Positions 33,095 to 43,580 of a stretch of 64,000 bases of DNA are shown one piece after another. The translations under genes were made by a program, and so were the position numbers. The notes beneath the pieces are model-generated. The model saw only the letters and a program-made list of their open reading frames with translations, did no database searches and was not told the DNA's origin. Source of the DNA: Poecilobothrus nobilitatus (taxonomy: Eukaryota > Arthropoda > Insecta > Diptera > Dolichopodidae); contig OX352772.1 in assembly GCA_947095535.1 (NCBI GenBank), positions 317,202,018 through 317,266,017 of the forward strand, in the 5' to 3' direction. Positions within the stretch are counted from its first letter, which is position 1. Every line of letters starts with the position of its first letter.

Positions 33095-33159
33095 ACTGAT
33101 ATATTTGTTAAACATTTTAATGCTTTTATATTTCAAATTAATTTTTATAGGGGAAAAAC
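33095..33159 (-). promoter_or_regulatory. Minus-class cecropin promoter (locus 14)
   Basis: GGGGAAAAAC at 33150-33159, TATA complement TTTTATA at 33124-33130 and initiator complement ACTGA at 33095-33099. The kappaB site is closer to the TATA box than in pairs 1-4. Confidence 0.75.
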
Positions 33160-34248
33160 ATAAAGAAATTAAAACAAAAAATATAATAATACAATAACAA
33201 TGATGAATGAAGATTAATCAGTACTTAACGTATACAGAAAGGATAATAATACAAGTATTTGTTTTTAAAGTTACTTGAAAATGGAAATTCCTATTAATTT
33301 TTTTTTTCTCAAATATAAATTTAAAAAAAAAGAACTGAACCGAAACTTAAAATAAAAATTATTAAATAAAAATTTCGAAATCTCTTATATGTCAATCAAT
33401 TTTTCAACATTATCAGTTAAAATAACAATATTTCAAAGATGGTTTAACTAAATCGATTCCAAACTCCTTCTTTTACTTTTAATTTTTACCAGTCTTACAC
33501 ATTTAGTGTATAAGGATTAAGGAAGATACCTATTGTGATAGCACCGAAATTTCGAATCTCAGATTTTTGTATTTATATGAATTTTCCCGGTACGAAGAAA
33601 TTAAATGTTTTTGAAGTGGTGCCTCATTGTCCGTCTGTGTGTCTGTTTGTTTATGGGTACGTGTACAACTCAAATGTCTGAACGGAATTCGATATAATTT
33701 TATATTTAAGGTTTTGACATAAATATCTCGAACTGAAAAGCTTTTGGTAGAATGCGCCAGTTCTAAAATGCCATTTTACTATAGGGCCATTTTTACATTA
33801 TTTTATGGAAGAGAAAAATATTATGAAAAAAGTTATTAAGGAAACATTGTTACATAATTAAAGAGAAACAACTTTTTCATAAAACACATTTTGATCCGAC
33901 AAAGTTTTAGGTTCGTCCACATTTTCATATGATTTTTCATTTTTCTTTATTTTGTATGAAAATGTTTTTTTTCAATTTTATAATTTTTTGCCTGAACCTT
34001 ACATAATATATTATAGATATTATATGTATAAAAGCTATTCAAATATGCCGATAATATACCTAAATATATGCATTTCATATACGTATATATATTTAATATT
34101 AATACTCCTATATATATATTATTAATAATCCTATTAAAAAAACAAATATTAAGTTTTCCTGTTTCTGCGATCACATTTGACTTTTTACTATCAGGGCGAA
34201 AATTAAAGCTTTAAGCGATTCGTTTTAAATGTTATATGAGTTTGGTGT
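33160..34248. other. Divergent spacer of pair 5
   Basis: Unlike pairs 1-4, this spacer contains a fragment of the GTCCGTCTG-type dispersed repeat at about 33560-33860, so it is not a simple copy of theirs. No gene is seen. Confidence 0.45.
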
Positions 34249-34444
34249 GGGATTCCCTCATTAATTTGATAACAAAAACAATAAAAAATATTTTTGTCTA
34301 AATTAATAAAATCCCGTACAAATCAATGTATATATTCAAATTGAGGACAAATTGACAAACATGTATATTCCAAAAATCCCCGATTAAATCTCATAGAACA
34401 GAAAATGATATAAAAACAATAAAATATTGTCATAAATCATCAGT
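34249..34444 (+). promoter_or_regulatory. Plus-class cecropin promoter (locus 15)
   Basis: GGGATTCCCT at 34249-34258, a TTGATAAC GATA motif about 34266, AATCCCC about 34376-34382, TATAAAA at 34409-34415 and TCAGT at 34440-34444. Bases between these motifs have drifted, so retention of all five suggests selection. Confidence 0.8.
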
Positions 34445-34500
34445 TTCACAGCTACTTTCAGTTTCAAACGACTTTAACAATTACAAACAAAAAAATAAAA

Positions 34501-34784
34501 ATGAATTTCTCTAAGATTTTTATATTTGCTCTAATTGTGTTAATGGCCAGTTTTGGACAATCACAAGCTGGTTGGTGGAAAAAAACTTTTAAGCCAGTTG
34601 TAAGTTCATATTATAATTAAAGAAAATTTAGTATTAATTTTAATTTTAGAACAGCTTCATTAAGAATTGATTTTTTTTTTTTACATTATAGGAAAAATTG
34701 GGTCAAAGAGTTCGGGATGCTACAATTCAAACAATTGGAATTGCCCAATCAGCAGCAAATGTTGCAGCGACAGCTAGAGGCTAA
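34501..34784 (+). CDS. Cecropin-type antimicrobial peptide precursor (locus 15; pair 5, plus member)
   Basis: Exon 1 is 34501-34599, the intron 34600-34691 (92 bp), exon 2 34692-34784 with TAA; 63 residues. Signal peptide [20 protein letters not shown] then SQA; mature peptide is the majority form despite several synonymous differences (for example CGG for Arg and GCC for Ala). Synonymous drift with an unchanged mature peptide argues for purifying selection. Confidence 0.95.
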
Positions 34785-36885
34785 AATTATCTACTTTTTA
34801 AATTTATTAAAAGTATTAGCTTAGAATAGTCTTAATTTATTTATTTGTCAAGTTTCATTTTAATATTTAAAATAATATTTTTTTAATAAAATAATAAATA
34901 TTTAATGAAAATTATGTGATCTATATTATATGGTAAAAATATATATGTAATAATGTATATGATTAAATTCACACTATAACTGAATTAGTGCATAGAGATA
35001 CGTTATACCTTTCACTGAAACATTTACAAAACTTTTAAAAACTGGCATGATTTTTCTACTAAAGCATAGAAAATGGGCAAAATACGTAGCAAAGCCGTGC
35101 TGATTAGTTATCATTTATTAATATTAAAATTTTATTTATTTAAAATTGTCATGAAACGTTAGAAAATATCACTGCGGGCATAAGAAAATTTGTCTTTAGT
35201 GAAAATCGTCTTTAGTGAGCCTTCTTTACAGTGTTATATTATCAGCCGAATTTTTAAAATACAAATTAATTGATTGTTTGCAAAATACACTGTATACATT
35301 TTATCTTTAATAGAATAAATAGAATCTGAATACAAACAGAATCGGTAAATCCTAAACACCAATACGGAAGTTAAAATTAGATCTCTTAAACAAATTTACG
35401 GCCCATATCGACGTACCAGAACATGTTCAATGTTTCTGCAAAGTTTAAAGTCACGCAATAAAAATTAAATTTCGGTGTTTTATGTTTAAAATTTAATACA
35501 CTATTCTGAACGCACGAAAAACGTCAAATAAACACTTTAATAAATTGAACAAAAATCGCTTACAAAAAATTTCTTTTGATTAACGTATAGTCACGAGTGA
35601 AATTTTTTAAAAAGGAGCAATGTTCATACAAATTTTCGGTTTAATCGGGGTAACTTTGAAGGTACGAAAGCGAAAGCAAAAAATATATTTCATGTGCTCT
35701 TATTTCATGTCGAAATTGAAGATCTCTGTCTAGGAACTGAACTAAAATTTTCTACACTTATACGTTTTATATAAAGAACAATAAAAAAATTCTAAATTTT
35801 GTATAAAATTAACTTACAATAAAACTGTGACGGAGTCGAACTCCCAAAACAGGTTAATAACAATACAGACGACTCTTTTTATCAAGAAAAATGTTTCTGC
35901 TAAATTAGAAAAAAGGAAAAAAATTTTTATAGAACGTCATGTCGAAATGTAAAATCCAGGAGAAATATGCTATGCATATTATACAAGGCTATTAAAATAC
36001 TTTGCCAAACTTCACAGAATTCGTTCGAGGTTCAATAAAATATTTTAACAGATGGGTAAGCCGAAATAAGTTAACGAATCATAAACAAAATAAGGCAACA
36101 TATTTCTTTGGTTTCATACAAAACTTTTTTACAAAGTTTAAGCTCAATTATCCGAATAACGTTCAAATAGGACAACCAAAAAAATAAAAGGGATACGCAC
36201 AAAGTCCCAAAAACAAAATCTCTAAAAACATAATACAAATTAAAAATAAAAATAAAAAAAAAAAATATTAATAATGCAATTGACTATTTTTAATTTTTAT
36301 AAATGCATAATAAAAAAACATTAACCTTTTTGGGGATTTTGGCTTTGAGATTTTATGACCAATCAAAGTCAAAAATATGTGATAGCCTCTTCCATTTTAC
36401 ATAATCGGTTAACTGATCAAAAGGGAAACTAGTGTACAGCTCAAAGAAACATGGTTACTAAATTGGGTTACAATCAAATACACCGTGTAAGAATACATAA
36501 TGAACATATGAACAAGTAAAGAACACAAAGTTTTTCTACTTTCTATAAAATAGTTAAGTACTAAAAATTTTAAAAAATATTTAAAAAAATTTAATAAATC
36601 GAAATTGTAACTTTCATATCTAATTTAAAATAATATTTTGTCAAAAATATATTTTGTTCAAACAGTACAATGTACATTCGCTTTGCTATAATCGAAATTT
36701 GAAATATTCTTTAAGAAATAAAAAGAAAATTGAAATATTCTTTTACATATACTTATATTTATAAAACCTTTTAATTTTATCATCAATTAAATATAAAAAA
36801 AAAATTGATTAAATTACTTTAAAAATTAATAAATAAATAATTCAATAAATAGACGATGCATATGACTTAATTTTAATAATAAGAT
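34785..36885. other. Intergenic region, no convincing gene
   Basis: An open frame at 36002-36187 lacks an ATG start and has no recognisable motif. A box-B-like GAGTCGAACTCCC at about 35832 hints at another SINE scrap. The rest is featureless AT-rich DNA. Confidence 0.45.
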
Positions 36886-36889
36886 TATT

Positions 36890-37167
36890 TTAGCCTCGTG
36901 CTGTTGCTGCTACATTAGCTGCTGATTGAGCAATTCCAATTGTTTGAATTGTAGCATCACGTACTCTTTGACCCAATTTTTCCTATAATTTTAGATAAGC
37001 ATTTAAAATAAATTCGATTTTTTCTATAATTTTTAAAATATTTTATTATTTATAATATATGTACTTACAACTGGTTTAAAAGTTTTTTTCCACCAACCGG
37101 CTTGTGATTGTCCAAATACTGCCATTAATACAATTACAGCGAATACGAAAACTTTTGAGAAATTCAT
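36890..37167 (-). CDS. Cecropin-type antimicrobial peptide precursor (locus 16; pair 6, minus member)
   Basis: Exon 1 is 37069-37167, the intron 36983-37068 (86 bp, acceptor TATAG), exon 2 36890-36982 with TAA; 63 residues. Signal peptide [20 protein letters not shown] then SQA; mature peptide is the majority form. Its closest relative is 32749-33026. It is divergent with 40459, but the spacer has been stretched to 3.3 kb by a hAT element and other sequence. Confidence 0.95.
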
Positions 37168-37245
37168 TTTAATATAATATTTTAATTTAAATTTTAAAAA
37201 TTTTGTTTTTCTATATTAACTTTTCAAAATGATGATTCTCGTTCT

Positions 37246-37318
37246 ACTGATATATTCCTTTCCAATATTAATGCTTTTATATTTAAAATTTTAATTTTAT
37301 TTTTAACAGGGGAAAAAC
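37246..37318 (-). promoter_or_regulatory. Minus-class cecropin promoter (locus 16)
   Basis: GGGGAAAAAC at 37309-37318, TATA complement at 37275-37281 and initiator complement ACTGA at 37246-37250. Confidence 0.75.
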
Positions 37319-38216
37319 AGAATTGATTTAAATGAATAAAGTAATAATATAATAAAAGATAGCAACATTTTGTTTTTTAATTAATAATGGCGATCTTTAT
37401 CAATAAAAGAGAAATGATTTTAATGAAAGAAAAAATACTGAATTCTGTGTTTAGTCAAAAATATAGAATGCCGTATTGAATTGAAAATTTAAAATTACTT
37501 CTATAAATTACATAATTGTTGATTTAAAACAAAAGAAATTAATTTATTAACTGCTTCGAATATTTTTTTTATTACAAGTGCAACGGGTTGGGTATACGAA
37601 TTTCCAACAAAAAAAAAAATTCAATTTCAAAAATACCATTCACATAATTCCAAAAAATAAAAAGAAATTTTACAAAAAAAATTCCAAAAATGCAATATTT
37701 AGTGACAAGCTCTTTATAATGCGCAAAGCACCAAAGCCCTTTTTAACAAATTATTGAAACCCTGATTTTGTAATCAACTATAAAACCCATTCTAATTCAG
37801 AATCTCACTTTCATCATATACACAAATATTCTGAAAAAAAAACATTTAGCTTTAAATACGCAATTCAACTTTAAAATTCCTCCTAATTCAAAATCTTCTA
37901 TACACGCATGTATGTATATAAATATTGTGGAAAACGAGAATGCCTTGATTTTGTAACTACCTATATAAAATCCCTCATAATTATTTTTTTTTCATACATT
38001 TTATGTATGTATACTAAACTTAAAATAATGAAGGTTCCTACCCACAATTTACCTACCAATTATTTAAATTTCGATTTTGTGGCTATGTCCCACACAGCAA
38101 ATTAAGTTTTTTTTCACCTCTTTTTTAACAGAACTAGATTTCGATCCAAAAGGAGGCTTTTCAATCTTGTGGAATTTTTTCAATATTATATGTACATACA
38201 TAGTCTATAATCTATA
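37319..38216. repeat. Divergent spacer of pair 6 with minisatellite monomers
   Basis: About 37745-38000 holds degenerate monomers of the dispersed 80-bp minisatellite (AAACCCTGATTTTG..., ...AATTCAGAATCTCAC, ...TATAAATATTCTG). Frames of 65 and 115 codons at 37908-38424 run through this repeat and into the hAT terminus and are fortuitous. Confidence 0.5.
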
Positions 38217-39602
38217 CTCTATAGCAGTGGTCGGCAATCCGTCGATCGCGATCGACTGGTCGATCTTCAAGGTTTTCCTAGTCGATTGGAAACCAAAATT
38301 GGTCAAAATGAAATATATTCACTTTTATAATAAAAGATTGGCGTTTTCTATTTTGGAAAAAAAACGTTATGATATTTTTTACAGGCAAATAGTTTTGATT
38401 TTTAAAGATTTGCGAAAACAATAAGAAATATAGCTTAGGCACAACCCATGTAATAAATGTACTAAAATAATTATAAAAAGTTTTTATTCTCAATAGTCAG
38501 TAATATTCACATTCCAAAACAAAATAGATTTAAAATTTTAAAATAACGTGTGTTTAAGATGATCAGTAGGCTTCGTCAATTTTAGTTTTAAAAGAGTTTT
38601 TTATATTTGGTTAAGTAAAGGGAAAGTTTTGCAGCGTTTTATTGAATTGTTACCACAAATAATAACTTTTTTGGAAGAAAATAACCAAACTTATGATGAA
38701 ATAAGTGATATTACCTGGCTTAGGAATTTGGTATTTCTGACAGACATTACTGCGAAATTAAATGAATTAAATTTAGAACTGCAAGGTATAAATAAGACAG
38801 TAATGCAGCTGATTAGTGCAGTACGTAGTTTTTGTCAAAAACTAAAATTATGGAGATCAAACTTAAATGGGAAAGATGCTAAACATTTTCCAAATTTATT
38901 GATTGCGTTAAATAAAAGAGCAGGAAATTATTCTTACGACGAACATGTAATAATTTTAACCAATTTCATCAAAGAGTTGAACAGCGTTTTTCAGATTTCA
39001 ATGAAATTGAGCATATAGTAAAATTTGTTATGTATCCTTTTATTGATAACGACTTAGATGCTAATTCAGAAAAAATAAATAATCAATTTAACTATGATAC
39101 TACTGAAATCCAAGTAGAGATGATATCACTGCAGAATAATATGGAATTGAATTGTTAATTTTCAAGAGATAAGGAAAATTTTTGGCGATGTGTTGCTGCA
39201 ACTCAGTATCCAGTGTTGAAAAACATGGCTTTAAAAATAATGTGCTTATTTGGGTCAACATATTTATGTGAATCTACGTTTTCAAATATGAAATTTATTA
39301 AGAATAAATATCGGTCGAGGCTTACTGATCATAACCTTGATAATTGTTTAAGAATCGCTACTACAAATTATTCACCCAATCTAGAAAAATTATCAGATGA
39401 AATACAGTACCATCCTTCAAATTAAAAATGATCAATTTTTTTAATTTTTTTTTTTTCACATTTATGAATAAATGCACTTTTGAAATTATAAAGTTTGTTT
39501 TTTAATCATTAGAAAAAATTAATTTAATAATCGATCGTAAGATTAATAAATTTATCTGTGGTGATCTTACTACTGGAAAGTTTGCCGACCACTGCTCTAT
39601 AG
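38217..39602 (+). mobile_element. hAT transposon, 1370 bp, with 8-bp target duplication
   Basis: The element spans 38225-39594. It starts CAGTGGTCGGCAA and ends TTGCCGACCACTG, perfect inverted termini of at least 13 bp. It is flanked on both sides by the identical 8-mer CTCTATAG (38217-38224 and 39595-39602), the hallmark of hAT insertion. Inside are pieces of a hAT transposase (38629-39425). Termini and duplication are unmutated although the coding part is broken, so it was probably moved in trans as an internally deleted copy. Confidence 0.93.
38629..39425 (+). pseudogene. hAT transposase fragment (broken)
   Basis: The first open stretch (38629-39018) has no ATG and encodes part of the middle of a hAT transposase, with FLTDITAKLNELNLELQGIN and a following coil. 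A frameshift near 38990-39015 and a TAA near 39156-39158 interrupt it. The last stretch (39213-39425, internal ATG) is the hAT C-terminal dimerisation region with the signature STYLCESTFSNMKFIKNKYR then SRLTDHNLDNCLRIA. The N-terminal zinc-finger (BED-type) and most of the catalytic part are missing. It resembles the ZBED5/GTF2IRD2-like hAT branch; this placement is from memory of the family. Confidence 0.85.
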
Positions 39603-40216
39603 CATACATAGATAGAATATTTGTTTTGGGATTTTTTTTTTTGGAATCATTTTTTTTTTTAAACGTTTGGAATTTTTGAACTTTGAAAATAAATTTTGGA
39701 ATTATGACACAACAAGAGTGTACCAGTACATAATTGAATTTAAATTGAATAAATTAAAATCTATAACATCTTTAAATAACATTCAAATAATTCATTTCAT
39801 TAAAAACAATAATATATAAAGGTAATATTTAGTTTGCTTTTCATTTTTCTATATTGAAAATATATAAGGAGTTTGCATTAACATTTCGTACTTTCTTGTG
39901 TATTGTTTGCGTTTATTGAAAGAATTCATAAAAGTTGCAAAAAAGGAACTAAAAAGGAACTAAAAATACAAAAGTTTTTAAATTCATTTTTAATATTCTT
40001 ATAATTTTAATAATACATAACATTATGTTTTTTAATTTTAGTAAATTTCAGTCATAAAAATTATTTATAAATATGTAATCTTGATTTTGTAAATACTTGA
40101 ACGTATACAAAATCGTTTCTTAAAGCAGACACAAAAAAATAAATATAATTTTATGAAAATTTGAATTAATAAAAATTGATAACGTTTTGTTTATATTTTC
40201 AATGAAAAAATTTTAT
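39603..40216. other. Remainder of the pair 6 spacer
   Basis: AT-rich with a short repeat AAAAAGGAACTAAA near 39940. No gene is seen. Confidence 0.45.
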
Positions 40217-40218
40217 GG

Positions 40219-40400
40219 TGGATTCCCTCAAATAAAAAATGATAACGATAACTAAGAAATTTATATTTATTTAAGTAAAAAAGTACAAACTACAAATTGA
40301 AAAGCATTTACATTCCAAAAATCCCCTATTTGTCAGTTATGAGTTACCATAGAACAGAAAATTATATAAAAACAATTAAATATTGTGGTAGTTCATCAGT
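40219..40400 (+). promoter_or_regulatory. Plus-class cecropin promoter (locus 17), proximal kappaB kept, distal one altered
   Basis: The distal site reads TGGATTCCCT (40219-40228), one base from the family GGGATTCCCT. GATAACGA follows at about 40240, AAAAATCCCCT (Rel-like in reverse) at 40316-40326, TATAAAA at 40365-40371 and TCAGT at 40396-40400. Confidence 0.75.
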
Positions 40401-40458
40401 TTCACAACAACTTTCAGCTTCAAACAACTTATAATAATTAAAAAAACAAAAAAAAAAA

Positions 40459-40731
40459 ATGAATTTCTCAAAAGTTTTTATATTTGCTCTAATTGTATTA
40501 ATGGCCAGTTTTGGACATTCACAAGCTGGTTGGTGGAAAAAAACTTTTAAACCAGTTGTAAGTAATATATAATAGATGAAAATTTGCATTTAGTTGGATT
40601 TTAGAACAGTTTTAATAAAAAATTAATTTCGTTTACAGGAAAAATTGGGTCAAAGAGTTCGTGATGCAACAATTCAAACAATAGGAATCGCTCAATCAGC
40701 AGCAAATGTTGCTGCTACAGCCAGAGGCTAA
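40459..40731 (+). CDS. Cecropin-type antimicrobial peptide precursor (locus 17; pair 6, plus member)
   Basis: Exon 1 is 40459-40557, the intron 40558-40638 (81 bp), exon 2 40639-40731 with TAA; 63 residues. Signal peptide [20 protein letters not shown] then SQA; mature peptide is the majority form. It is the last plus-class gene before the array thins out. Confidence 0.95.
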
Positions 40732-43130
40732 ATCTATTTTATTTTTAAGTTCTTCATATGTAGTAGCTTAATTACGAGTATATAAGAATAATAATATTTA
40801 TTTATATGTCAAGTTTAATTTTAATATTTAAATATTTATTAAGAATATTTTAATAAATCAAAACAAATAAACTAATTTTAATGCAAAAAATTTCTTTAGA
40901 CTTTTTTAATTTAAAATTTTGTTATATATAATATGAAAGTATGTTTATTTGCCGATTTTTACTTTACATTTTTCCTTTAGATTTATATATAGATTTATTC
41001 AAAAAATTTGAAAAATGAAAATGGACAGATTACATAATGTACCTATAGGAACAAAAATATGTTTATTTTTATCCAAGGATTATTTTGTAAGGAAAAAATT
41101 TCAATTTTTAAAAACTTTCTATAGATATAGATATTATTTACTTAAGAAATTAACTTTTGACAAATCCTTAACAGTCACATATTTTAGAAAATATTCATAG
41201 TGGTTTAGCATTTGTCTATTATGATTCTAGGCAGATACTATTCGGTGATATTTGGAAATAATTGCTATAATAATCAATTAAAAGTTAATTGGTTTGGTTT
41301 TAGTTGGAGTTCATCGCTTATAAGATTGTGTACTATGTCCTTATTCAATTTTAATCGTTAACAGTTTGCATAACATTTTCATACACACAATTAGCAAGAT
41401 TGATTCAGACACACAAGCAGCTGTATAAATTGGATAATAGATGCGTAATAATAATAATAACAACTGCTACAATGAAACTATCTCTGGTTATATCATGCAA
41501 GAAGGTGTTATCTATTACTGCACGTTGTAATCCACTGATGGCCCTGACTCTTAAGTGAATATTAATAATATTAATAAGTAAAACTAATACCAATAATAAG
41601 AGCAGCTACCGTAACAATGGGGGTTGCCTTTAATAGTTACTTCATGCAGGAAGGTGATATATAATACTGATTGTTGTAACTGTCGCAACGGCTATTGTCA
41701 CTCTTAGCAAAATAATAATAATAACAGGCGGATTCATTGTTTTCTTACAATCCGACTTCCGATTCAAAGTTTCCGCATCCTATTGTCCTAACCTTTCTTA
41801 TCCCTATTCTCTAGCCAATATACTGCATTAGCAGGTAGGGGGTTTATCCGATTATATTGGCAAAAGGGGAGGGCGGGTAAGTCAGTAAGAATCTGACACT
41901 ACCAAGGAGAAATTCTTGGTATCTTTGGAAGATTCCTATCTCCCTTAGGAAAAAGAAAAAATTATATCGCTTAAGAATTTACTTTGAGATTTTTGATTTA
42001 AAAAAGACTTTAAAAAGACCAACGAGAAACTAATAGAAAATGAGATATTTAATTTATTTTTTATACAATATATTATATGTATTAATATTAGATTTCCACC
42101 ATAAAAGCTGTTTTTATAATAATTAAGTTAATGTATCGTAAAACTAAGTTTTAAATTTTTACAATTACTTTGGCATTCAAATAGTTTCAATTATAGCTTT
42201 CTTTACAACATTTTATTGACTCTTTATCATATATTAAAATTTGGGTTTTTTTGATATTTTTAATGAAATGTACAAAATCAATCATAATGGGCAATTGAGC
42301 TAGACAATTGAGCTAGATATACTAAATCAATAATAATCGAATTTAACGATATTTAAATCCATAACATTGAGTATTAAATTATGTTAAAATTTTTATCCAA
42401 GCTCAGCTGAGGTATAATCGAAATACTAATATTTTAGATGCCCTGAGTTTTATGTGGAGGATGCACAATGCTTACAGGAAATACCATTTTTAAACTGATA
42501 TTGTCAAACTGCATATGTCCTCAAGCATATATGTTTATTTGAATAGATTTCGATCATTGGAAGAAATTAGAATTTACTAAATTAAGTAATTAAAAAACAG
42601 TAAATATACAAGCTCTTAATACCATGGTAAGTTATCTCTTCAATTAACTATTTAAATAAATTAGAAATGTAAAAATGAAAACTAAAAATAAAACAAAAAT
42701 AACAAATGCCCTTACAAGTGTGGTTATAAATTTCGTAAGGAGAATTATTCTTGCGACATGCGTGAAATTCAAACCCACAGTTCCTCAGCGTTTATATCGT
42801 ATTTTATACTTTATTTTGTTACCTACTAGGTTACCGAGAATCCAAAAAAACAAAAAAAAATTTTTAATTGATAGATTAAAAATACTTTGAACTTGGATTG
42901 AAGTTAGTACAAGACACATAATTATTTAGTGCCAAAATTAATTAATTGGTTTAAAATGTAATTAAAACAAGTAAATGTAACAGTAAGTCGATGCAACCGA
43001 CTTATTTATACCCTACATCTAAAAAATTCAAATTAAATTAAAAATCCATAAGTTATTTTAGTTAGGTATTTAATATAAGCTAAAAAAAATAAATGCTTTT
43101 ACAACTTTTGTACAAAATTTCAGGTTTCTA
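40732..43130. other. Intergenic region with transposon remnants
   Basis: About 41395-41960 is less AT-rich than its surroundings and contains an imperfect internal duplication of about 130 bp (TATATCATGCAAGAAGGTG near 41490 and TACTTCATGCAGGAAGGTG near 41638, each followed by related text). It may be the non-coding end of a retroelement, which I cannot name. A SINE head on the minus strand is at 42740-42845. The 61-codon ATG frame at 41015-41200 has no recognisable feature and I do not call it. Confidence 0.4.
42740..42845 (-). repeat. Diverged tRNA-derived SINE head
   Basis: On the minus strand, box A-like TCGGTAACCTAGTAGGTAAC is followed after about 60 bp by box B-like GTGGGTTTGAATTTC. The layout, including the AGTATAAAATACG text between the boxes, matches the better copy at 6677-6761. 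Confidence 0.5.
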
Positions 43131-43580
43131 TCTTTATTAATTTCGAAAATATGCTTCTCAGGTCTTGGGAAGTGTGTGAAGGTACCCAGACCACCACTCC
43201 AATTCATCTAAAATTTTAGAGACATCATCAGAACAGCTTAGAACACTCTTATATCAAATTTTTATCTTTATTAATTTCGAAGATATGCTTGTTCGGTCTT
43301 GGGAGTTGTGTGGGAGATACATCATCTCCAATTCATCTGAAATTTTAAGCAAATCAGGGATTCAGGAAACAACACCCCCGTTTCAAATTTGCAGTTTCTA
43401 TCTTCATTAATTTCGAACATATGCTTGTTCGGTCTTGGGTTGAAGTGTGTGAAGGTACCCGAAAAACCACTCCAATTCATCGTAAATTTTAGGGATATCA
43501 GGGATTCACGGAAACACACTCTCGTACAAAATTTTAAGTTTCTATCCTTATTAATTTCGAAGATATGCGTATTCGGTATA
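43117..43580. repeat. Minisatellite of about 130-bp units, copy set 1
   Basis: Four degenerate units each contain a TTTCTATC-TT-ATTAATTTCGAA phrase, a GGTCTTGGG phrase, and an ACTCCAATTCATC phrase, starting near 43117, 43248, 43383 and 43521. Open frames of 86-99 codons on both strands here are made of this repeat and are not genes. Confidence 0.75.

Noticed and set aside
36002..36187. A 61-codon frame with fairly mixed composition.
   Set aside because: No ATG start, no recognised motif and no promoter signals; chance is sufficient.
41015..41200. A 61-codon ATG frame downstream of cecropin locus 17.
   Set aside because: Lys/Tyr/Phe-rich as expected by chance, with no signal peptide or family resemblance.
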